64,000 nt of DNA from Cryptomeria japonica (Eukaryota; Streptophyta; Pinopsida; Cupressales; Cupressaceae): NCBI RefSeq assembly GCF_030272615.1, contig NC_081414.1, positions 908,121,009 through 908,185,008 of the forward strand, given 5' to 3'. Shown piece by piece: positions 56,034 through 64,000 of this stretch. A program made the translations under genes and the position numbers. Each line of letters starts with the position of its first letter. Position 1 is the first letter of the stretch. The notes under the pieces were generated by a model. It worked only from the letters and a program-made list of their open reading frames with translations, searched no databases and was not told the origin of the DNA.

Positions 56034-57333
56034 GCCTAATGGTCCTTATTTATGACCATTTAAAGGCCAGTCAAATTAACCGGATGCAGCCCTCTATGGA
56101 CTCTGAGGAAGATATGTTTGATTCTGCTTTTTTGGAGGAGGAGGAATCCGACAATGATTCCTCATCTGATACTGAGGATAGCTCTGATGATTCAGAGTAT
56201 GAGAGTAGTAAGAAGAGGAAAACAAGATCCTCATCTTCCAAGGGCAAAAAACTTCAAATCAAACCCTTGATTAGCATCTCTTCGAAAGAAGAGGATTCAG
56301 ATTATTCTGAGGAGAAGAAGAACCCTAAAGGGTTGCTGAAGAAGAAAATTAAAAACCAAGCCCAGACCTGGAAAAAGCATAAGAAAAAAGAGGAGACTGG
56401 CAAGGAACCGGAAGCTGACAAGCAAACTAGGATCTTGGAAGCCGAGCATAGCTTGGAAAAGGAGACAATGGAAGAGACTCTTAGGGCTGCCAACACTATC
56501 TCCACCCTCCATATCCCTAAAGATGAATAGGTAACCCCTAGAAAAGTGACTCCCCCCTATGGCCCTCCTCCCGAGGGCTTGCATGGTTTTATGAAAACTA
56601 TGGAATGGCTCACTGATGGTTACAAGAAAGCTGTGGATGAGTATAAAAAACTATGCAACAGAGTCCTGATTCTGGAGACCATTAATATAGGGGAGGGGAA
56701 TACAATGGTTGACTATATTGAGGATTTGAAAAACACTATTGCTAAAGCAGAAGACATCAGAGATGCTTTCAACCCCAGGTTTGAGAAGATTGAAAAGGAG
56801 ATGCTAGAGAGAAAAAGCCTTGCGGAAACTAGTGAAAAAACACTATCGGATACTGTCACTAAAGTGGAAAAAATTGAGGAGTGCCTTAAGAATATCATGG
56901 AGCAAAGTCTTAGTATTCTGAAAATCTCAGCCAATAATACTCATACCCTCATCAATAAGCTTGATGTTGACAAGGAAATCCAAGAAATTGACCTGGATGC
57001 TGAAGGTACAGGGGAAGCTCAAGGTCCCAAAACCCGCACCAGAGGCAAGAGGAAGGAAAAGAAAATGAACAAGGATCTGGAAGAGCTGAAAGCTGTCGAG
57101 GCTACCTATGATGAGTTGGTGATAAAGGCAGAGGACCTGCTAAAGAAAATTGTTGTGTAGCGTCTCCCCAGTTTCTTTGCTATGTTTTGTTGTTTTGTTG
57201 CTTTGTTGTTCTTTATGTTCACTGGTCTTCTGGTCAGTCGTTATGTATGCGGACTTTAAATCCTTTTGTTGCTCTTTCTCTTTCTATGATGTAAAGGTTT
57301 CGGGTCCTTAAAACCTATTTTTTAATCAATCAG
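56034..57333 (+). other. 1.3-kb module between pol and 3' LTR, flanked by AACTAGAG
   Basis: Copy A passes straight from its 3' untranslated stretch to the LTR, whereas copy B has 1,300 bp inserted between two AACTAGAG repeats (56026-56033 and 57334-57341). Copy A has this octamer once (42107-42114). No terminal inverted repeat or poly(A) tail is visible. The module holds a reading frame of 373 codons and a 170-bp pyrimidine-rich 3' segment. Confidence 0.75.
56039..57160 (+). CDS. Acidic, coiled-coil protein of the extra module
   Basis: One frame of 373 codons is interrupted by a single TAG (56528). Residues 15-60 are rich in Asp, Glu and Ser (DSEEDMFDSAFLEEEESDND), followed by Lys/Arg/Ser-rich patches (SSKKRKTRSSSSKGKK) that look like nuclear localisation signals. 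From about 56620 come long helical coiled-coil stretches, then a basic KTRTRGKRKEKK near the end. I do not recognise a family. It could be an extra retroelement frame, a captured host segment, or a relic of another gag or ORF1. Low damage relative to pol suggests later acquisition. Confidence 0.6.
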
Positions 57334-57345
57334 AACTAGAGCCAC

Positions 57346-59176
57346 TGATAGGACATAAAATTATGTTTTACAAAATTTTAGGTCATCTTGGTTTTGTTTT
57401 GCCCTCTGTCAAGTTTTTCAGGGTTTAGGACTTTAGGGTTGCATCATGTCTTGATTAATTCTTGGTATAAAGGAAAATATTTGGTCCTTTTTATATTTTT
57501 TCATTGCCTTTTTTCTCACTTAAGGCTGAGGGTTCCACTTCGTTGGTGGGGCCATTTTGTTCCCTAAACATTAAGTCATGTTAGATCGGTCTATGAAATG
57601 ACTTCCCTAAGTTGCAAAAGTTTTTCCTATGACTAGTCTCCCTTTAAATATTTGTGCCCGCACTTATATTTTCCTAAGGTCACAAATCCTAAGTATTTCA
57701 GTAGGTTGTTAAATACAGAATGAATCTGACGGTTCGTGCTTCCCCATGATCCAAGGTGCGAGGATTATAAAGACTGCAACATCATGAGATGATGCCACAT
57801 GTTTTCAGTGGAAACTAACAAGGTTGGTAGTATATCTGGTTGAAATTTTGTGTTACCAGTTCTCAGATAGTAAACATAGGTTTACTAATAGTCTTAACAA
57901 TTTGCACGTATTCAAAATGAATGACGATCTTATGTCCTGAGGTAAAAGGTGCCCGATTTTTAATTTTGGAGGAGTTAATGAGCATTGTGCAAAGCAGTAA
58001 AGAGTGAATAGATCTTATGGTTCCCCGTATCCCCAAGATGGAAGTTGCAAGGAAGTTACGGACCGTGGAACCATGAGATGATGCCACGTGTCCTAGGCTG
58101 ACCAGGGAGACCTTCGGTGGGGCCACTAACGCAGTCTAGTCGAAAGATGATGTGGTGCTGATTAGTCATGATTTTGTGGGTTCATTAATACAAATAGAAA
58201 GTCAAGTGTTGAGTTAACAAGGAATGATTGTTGGATTTTCCAACTTGGGAGATGATTGACAGCCAAGTTTTAAACTTTTTTAAATGCAAGTTAGGAGTCG
58301 TTGTTTTGCTCTCGCGAGTAGTAATGGCAGATGAGACATTTGCATTCTTTTCTAGGCAATAATTTAAGACTCTTAAAAGGTTGTTCTTCATTCACAAAAT
58401 ATTTCATAGCAATCCAAAAGGTTTTCATGTTGCTGAAGAAGGTTGAAATGACACTCTGCAACACAGAATTGTCATTTCTTTGGTGAAAATTGAAGCAGTA
58501 AGTTTATCTAAGCCCTTCATCCATTCTTGAAACAAATTGATGTTATAAATTGTGCATTAAGTTGTAAGAAGAGAATTCAATTTGTTCTAAGGTTAGGTGC
58601 TAGACAAAGAGTAGTGAAATTTGTTTGAATTACTATGGTAATTTAAAATCTTTTACTAGCCCTAGTTTTTTATTCCTGAATTTGGAGTTATAGTATAAAA
58701 CCCTAGTTGCAAAAGATGGCTCCCTCATGGAAACATTCAGGACAAATGCCTTATATGAAAAGAAATCTATATGATGATTTCTTGGATCAATTGAAGCCCT
58801 CGACACATGATAAACAACAGGGGTAGAGATTTGTGAGTGGACAAACCCTAGGGGAAGGGTTAACTGATAAAGCATTCCGCTTGGCGGATGCTAATATACT
58901 GATAACTAGGTTAGAGATGTTCAAGTTATGGTATGGACAAAGGAATTTGCATTCCCCATTATCCAGTCCTTGGAAGTATGATTTGGGTAAGTTGGTAGTG
59001 TCGGGTGTTTTCATGGACATCGACCTACTCAAAGTTGTTGCTAACAGATATGACCCTATTTCAAGGGTTATTAGAGGGAATGATGAAGAAATTCTATTAA
59101 CCATTAGAAGCAAAGAGTTCCAAGAGATTTTTGATCTATATGAACCATCTCTGAGCATGGTGTAGATAGATTTGAA
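57346..59176 (+). repeat. 3' LTR of copy B, truncated
   Basis: This matches 42119-43898 with scattered substitutions and indels (one larger difference near 57770-57840). It contains the same TATA box and the start of the LTR-encoded protein. It is cut at 59176 by an LTR that begins TGACCATG. Confidence 0.85.
58716..59176 (+). pseudogene. LTR-encoded protein, N-terminal copy in 3' LTR
   Basis: The frame starts MAPSWKHSGQ and follows the 43445 copy closely (ITRLEMFKLWYGQRNLHSP and VFMDIDLLKVVANRYD), with a TAG near residue 37 and another after SLSMV at the same position as in the 5' copy. It proves that the frame is part of the duplicated LTR. The remainder is displaced by the LTR insertion. 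Confidence 0.8.
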
Positions 59177-60603
59177 TGACCATGTAAGGAAAGAAGAGTG
59201 CAAAATACGCTCTCCTATCATCAATTCTAAGGGGATAATCAAGCAAGGGAGTATAATAATTTCAGTTTGCAATACATTAAGATAAACACAGACAAAAGAA
59301 TGCTAGATAAAGACACCAGATATACATGGGAAAACCCTTACAGGTAAAAACCCCACCACCAAGAAGATTCCTTTATTCTGTAAACAACAGAGTTATAATA
59401 AATTCTCAGATCTTCTTTTCAGACTCTATTCTTAGAACTCTGTTCTCACAACATGCAGACACCTCTCCACTCAGCTTCTTCAACTTCCACTATAATGTCT
59501 ACTTCCTTAACCACCTATATACACCAAACATTCCTCTATCAGTTTGTATATCGGCCTTGTAACCATCGAGTAACAACCTATCCATCCATGAACACGTGGA
59601 AAACCTATTATCCCACATTCATCTGAAAGTCGGGTCTGTTCATATTCAAATACATAGACATAAATATTCCACATGTCTACCTACAAGTCTTTTGGACTTT
59701 GGTCCGGGTCACCATCTACAGTCGGATACTTCTTCATCGGCCCATCAGAATCATCACTCAAATGTTACCTCGATCTTCGATCACTAGTAGATGACCTCAT
59801 CGGCCCATCAGAATAGCAAACAACCAGTTCTTCCAATCTCTGATGATGCCCCAATCATCGAAGGAAATCCCAGTCGTGCGATCTTCCTTGATCTCTTTCT
59901 GTGCTCCACCATGTGGCACCCCTTGAATGGCTCTAGGGTCCATTCCCTCACCATAGCACGACCTCACTATCCGCTCGAAATTCCTTTGTCGCTAGGTCAT
60001 GATGGAAAGTCTCACGAGCAATTTCCCATCGCAACCTAGCGAGCACTATTAGATCTTCTATAATTATCATCCGATCATTTTGATCTACTTGGCCTTTAAC
60101 TCGCCTTAGCTACTCTCCTGCTAGGTCCCACCACTTGGTCTCCATGTCCCAAGGGATATACTAATGAGCAGTTTCCCATCACGACATAACGACCACCATT
60201 GGATCAACCTGATCTGCTCAGTTGTTATCTCACTTGAGCCGCTCGGGCCAGCCACGTGTTAGCCTCTGATTCACCTCTTAGACCCACCATTGGACCCAGG
60301 CCCACCTTGTCGCCAAGTCGCAAGAATAAAATGGTGAGCTACTTCCCATCGCGATATAGCAACTGTTGTCGGATCATTCTTGATCACCCTCTGATCAACC
60401 CAACTTTCTCACCCGATAACCAAACACAAGAAGAGGTTCCATCGGTCATCGACATGACTTACATCCTTTTCCTACAATAGCTGATGATGACCCGATCGTC
60501 GAAGGCGACTTCATCAGGATATTGGTAGAACTTGAATATAGCTAACCCAATAGGCGATGTTAACCCGAACAATGGTCAGGAGATTCAAGGCAGATTCCCA
60601 ACA
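59177..60603 (-). repeat. LTR (1.43 kb) of a minus-strand element
   Basis: On the minus strand it starts TGTTGGGAATCTGCCTTG at 60603, just after a polypurine tract AAGTGGGAGAT (60614-60604), and ends TTACATGGTCA at 59177. That is the arrangement of a 3' LTR with the internal region to the right. A TATA box (GTATATAGG, minus strand) lies near 59517. The body at 59830-60400 repeats a unit like GGTGAGCTACTTCCCATCGC about four times. No pol sequence follows on the right, so the internal region is truncated or non-coding. Confidence 0.7.
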
Positions 60604-63600
60604 ATCTCCCACTTGCTAAGGAATCTACTGGACCGGTCTACCATGTCGAACATGTTGGGACTGATTAAAATTGAGTCAAATTTTGTAGGCCTATTTCAGA
60701 TTTTTGCTTTTCATCTCCGAGCATCTTCAAATAAGCTAGTTTGAATGGCCTAGTTAGCAAGGGGGTAAAATGGAGCCAGTTGATTTTCAGAGGGTAAGGC
60801 TCAAGATTCATGTCCCACACCTTTTATTTGGTCTATTCAGTGATGTGCAACTTTTAGAATTCAATTTGGATAAGTTTATGAGGTACCCATTTTGAGGGGT
60901 GAGCTGGAAGTGCATTTTAGGCACAAATGCAGATTTTATTGAGTAGCCTATTTTGAGCGATTACATCTTTTGCCCTGTTGATCGTCATGTAGAAATTCAA
61001 AATGGATTCAATTGTATGCATTAATGTGATTCATCCTACACAATTTTAGGTCTTGACAAATCCATTTTCTCAGTTTTCATAGACAAATCCGTTTGCAGTT
61101 TGTGTGGTTTGACTAGTCCCTGTTTCGACAGCTAGTCGGAGCCCTATTTCGCACAAGTGTAAAAGTTGCCTCAGTAAGCATCATGTCAGAATGTTTGTTC
61201 CAGGATAATTTTGGTATAAATGATGAGCTACGATTCAAATTTCAAGCCTCTACCAATCCGTTTGATCGGTTTTCAAAAGAGCTCATTTTGCCATCGTTTT
61301 TAGTTATCCATACTTTCAATGCTATATCAGTTAATGTAGCCATTTTTGTGAGCGCGCCGTTTGTATCCTGTCAGTCTGGTGATCAAACTGAGAATTCAAA
61401 GATTTAATATGTACTTCAAGGTACCTATGTTTCAATTTGAGGGCCTACAAAGGTCGTTTGGTATTTTTGAGAAAGGCGTCATGTGTTGCCAGGACATTGA
61501 CTTCATCAGGTCTGTAGTGTCGACAAAGCCAGTTGGGCATTTTCAGAAATTATTATCTCTTCACTCGGGACTCATCTTGAGAAACCGTTTGGTAGAAGTC
61601 ATCCTTGTATATCAAAGTACACACCTGTCAGATGGCGAGCTCCAGAAAGGTGTTTTGACAGGTTTGAAAATTACGTCTTCGCGATTAAATGCGAAAATGT
61701 GGCGTAATCGCCTAAAGGTTGCAAAATTCAGTCTGATGATTCGAAAATGATGCCAATCATTTCCAGAGGTATGTTTGAGGTCCGTGAAGCATTTCAAAGG
61801 CCAGTTGCTTGAAATCGAAAAATCTTTTAGTCGGACCCACTTTGGGGCCCGACCTGGCTCGTGCCCGCGGATTGATTTTATTGGCGATTTTTGTTTACTA
61901 GGGGAATTTCAGAATATTCATAAATGATGCAAATCACCAAGTCAAAAGCCAAGAAAAGGACAGTTAATGAGTGTTTGGGGAATATATGATCATTCATTAG
62001 GCATGAAACTTGGTGTATATTTTCATTTACGGGGGATGCAAAGAATGCACATTTGAAAAAGCTAGAAGGGGCAAAGGAGTGGCTTGAACTTCTAAATGCG
62101 GTTTTGTGGGACTATGACTCACTTTTTACTGCAATCAATGGGTGTATTGGAGTTTTTTTTTTAATATGCAACATGCCTGGTTCCTTCATATAGGATGTCA
62201 AACCCAGAGTGATGATTAGTCCTGCTGTGAAGGGAATTTTGAATATACTGAAGGCATGTTCAGTGGCCAAAGTGAGGCGTGTAATTACAACATCATCTAT
62301 AGTTGATGCTATTTAGTACCCAAAACCTTTCTTATGAAACTCATGCTGCAGCAGGGCGATATCTGTGTTTAACTAATGCAACAACAACCAAGGAATTGTC
62401 TGGCATCCTTCATGTACCGTATGGAGTGAGAATTTTGTTTTGTAACCAGCAGTCAAATGTAATTTAATTCTATGTTCACCTTCCCTGTTGTGTGTGGTCA
62501 ATGTTTTCTTAGTGGAGTTTGCTGCATGGAAGTAACGATAGTGGTTTAGCAAATGGCTTTTGGCAGGCGTATGCCCAAACACCACAATACTGTAATAGCT
62601 CCCTCCTCCTCACGTGAAGCCTTTGGCAGCCAGTAAGAACATTCACCAAATGCAAACCGGTGGAACAAAGTTGTATGCATTGTGTGGCATATGGAGTTCT
62701 CCAACGGTGGCTCCTCCCTCGCACTTCCCTTTCCTCTGTGTAGTTCTCCCCTTCCATTGCATGGCACAGAGCTGAATGTGTAGAATCCTGCGTGGATTTA
62801 AGCCAAGCGATGCCTTTGCTGGGGAGTGTGGAGTGTTTTAAAATAAATTTTGAGCCAATGCCGTTGGCATATTAGCCCCTACGTGGTGTTGGAGGGTAGG
62901 TTAAACCATCAAGCTGCAACAAACAGCAGTCTAGTTTCCCCCCACATGGAAACCAACATTGCAATTCGTGAGTGTTTAAATGTTTAAACCTAGGCGTGGA
63001 AATAGGATTGAGGAGAGTGTAGAAGGCTTTCAGCTCCCTCTGTGTGGGCTTGTGTGGAATTAAAAACCCAGCCATCACTCCTCCTATTGGCTTTTGTGCA
63101 TCGATCTTCATATGGCAGGGAGATAGGTGTGGGGTTGTTGGGACTCCCTGGACCATTCAATAGAGCCGAATAACATAGAATTTCCCCATCCTACGATGCT
63201 TGTCTCAGGCAGTGATGATTGTAGGGTTAAGGTATGGTGCGCAGGGTAAGATGCAAAATGTTTGACACATACTTTGTTTTGTTTTCCATTCTAATTTCTT
63301 TGATGGCTTAATGGAGGAGATAAACCATGGCAACACGGGTGCTCATATCATCAAGGAAAAGGAGAACCTTCACCACTGGCGCCATTAAGACTCAAAGACC
63401 TTCAGAAAGTGTAGTTTCTGGGCATGTTGTTAATCCCACATTCATTGTGGAGGGTGCCTTTTTGGTATTTATAACCAAGAACGCACACATCTCTAATGTC
63501 TAAGCCATAAAGGCTTTTGACAGATGGTGCCTATGGGCGCCCAAGGCGGGCCCACGCATGAGCACGCTTCCCGAGGTGATAGAGGAAGATGACTAAGCGG
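60604..63600. other. Unassigned sequence, no recognised gene
   Basis: After about 60 bp of likely retroelement 3' internal sequence, I see no conserved domain on either strand. There are scattered short open frames of under 100 codons with no codon or motif support. Base composition becomes richer in G and C from about 62500. A possible short exon is listed separately at 63327. Confidence 0.5.
63327..63503 (+). CDS. Possible short exon or small ORF (58 codons)
   Basis: The ATG sits in a strong plant initiation context (AAACCATGGC). It opens MATRVLISSRKRRTFTTGAI, an Arg/Ser/Thr-rich, acid-free N-terminus of the kind found on mitochondrial or plastid transit peptides. It ends at TAA after 58 codons. 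It could be the first exon of a gene running out of frame at a splice site, or chance. I recognise no family, and the surroundings are repeat-like. Confidence 0.2.
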   Translation: MATRVLISSRKRRTFTTGAIKTQRPSESVVSGHVVNPTFIVEGAFLVFITKNAHISNV

Positions 63601-63639
63601 CAACTAGGTGGACCCCACACAAGCAAGCTTCCCAAGGCA

Positions 63640-64000
63640 GATGGGCGAAATTTTGCAGAGGAAGGTCGGGTTAACAAGTGAGCAAGTTCAAGATGGATCA
63701 ACGGTGCGCACTATTTCGCGAAAGGAAGTTGCATGTAGTTTAAAACCAGCAAAGTTGTGAAAGCCAAGTGGCGGGTACAGTCAGATGTCCAGCAGGTGGG
63801 TCCCGGTGAGGTGGTAGTGACATGGCACATAGTTGGTGCATAGGTGGCAGTCCAGTGGTGATGATGTGGCGATGAAGTGGTAGATGAGCAAGTGAACATG
63901 TGGCGGTGATGAGGTGTCATCCCAAGTGGCGACTAGTCAACCCCATCGACCAATCAGAGGCCACCACGTGGAAAAGCATTAGAGCACATATGGAGGCAAA
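63640..64000 (+). repeat. Fragment related to giant-LTR U3 hairpin region
   Basis: From about 63690 the plus strand (GGATCAACGGTGCGCACTAT, then GAAGTTGCATGTAGTTTAAA) resembles the reverse complement of 29860-29945 in the minus-strand giant LTR. Downstream it is GC-rich with GTGGCGATG-type words. This suggests another giant-LTR relative in plus orientation starting near the window's right end. Confidence 0.5.

Larger units (their letters stand above)
40687..59176 (+). mobile_element. Tandem Tat-like gypsy elements sharing a giant LTR
   Basis: The order is pol end of copy A (40687-42118), LTR (42119 to about 48320), PBS, gag-pol of copy B (48638-55850), a 1.3-kb module, and a 3' LTR (57346-59176, cut by a later LTR insertion). 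LTR starts at 42119 and 57346 match (TGATAGGAC and onward), and the pol ends of A and B match. Such LTR-internal-LTR-internal-LTR arrays arise by unequal recombination. Domains in B are gag, protease, an RNase H-like domain, RT, RNase H and integrase. Confidence 0.82.

Noticed and set aside
56026-57341. AACTAGAG as the 8-bp TSD of a hAT-type transposon
   Set aside because: The module starts GCCTAATGG and ends AATCAATCAG, with no terminal inverted repeat and no transposase. Recombination or cDNA capture fits as well.
62509-62767. Two overlapping minus-strand frames of 73-82 codons
   Set aside because: They overlap in different frames, lack any domain, and show no initiation or splice context worth a call.

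Overview
This 64-kb window is plant nuclear DNA made almost entirely of nested, decaying LTR retrotransposons. I see no convincing host gene. Ty3/gypsy and Ty1/copia polyproteins with plant-type domains (including a chromodomain), LTRs with TG...CA ends and 5-bp target-site duplications (TSDs), tRNA-primed binding sites and deep nesting all indicate a large, repeat-rich seed-plant genome. A gymnosperm is my best guess, but the sequence does not prove it. Most reading frames carry nonsense codons, very often TAG where a relative has Gln or Trp.

Layout. 1-10338: minus-strand Ty3/gypsy element (RT cut by the window edge, G-patch-like segment, protease, zinc region, gag, a 2.8-kb leader with 21-bp-periodic motifs, PBS, 5' LTR), with a solo LTR (4488-5751) inside its gag. 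10339-16341: plus-strand Ty1/copia element whose 5' LTR is cut by that gypsy element. 16342-16824: fragment of another minus-strand LTR. 16825-30257: minus-strand element with an exceptionally long LTR (about 6.5 kb once a nested insertion is removed) that contains a 1,126-codon reading frame. 20718-27267: the nested insertion, a complete non-autonomous element with TSD GTAAT. 30258-37035: minus-strand copia element carrying a 3.1-kb solo LTR. 37036-40686: 3' end of a chromovirus, carrying a 1.17-kb foldback element (TSD GTTTG) and a complete 334-bp TRIM (TSD ATTGA). 40687-59176: tandem Tat-like gypsy copies sharing a 6.2-kb LTR, which again holds the long reading frame. 59177-60603: an LTR in minus orientation. 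60604-64000: mostly unassigned sequence, ending in a fragment related to the giant-LTR U3.

How the parts relate. Each insertion interrupts an older one, giving a chain about eight levels deep. The copia element at 10339-16341 and the non-autonomous element at 20718-27267 share an LTR core, so the former's family could supply enzymes to the latter. The two giant-LTR elements lie in opposite orientations and are clearly diverged, yet both carry a homologous protein of over 1,100 residues inside the LTR itself rather than in the internal region. That LTR-encoded protein, and the TRIM whose LTRs each hold a 72-nt tRNA-like unit with pol III A and B boxes, are the most unusual observations. Functions beyond named enzyme domains are not known to me and are not asserted.
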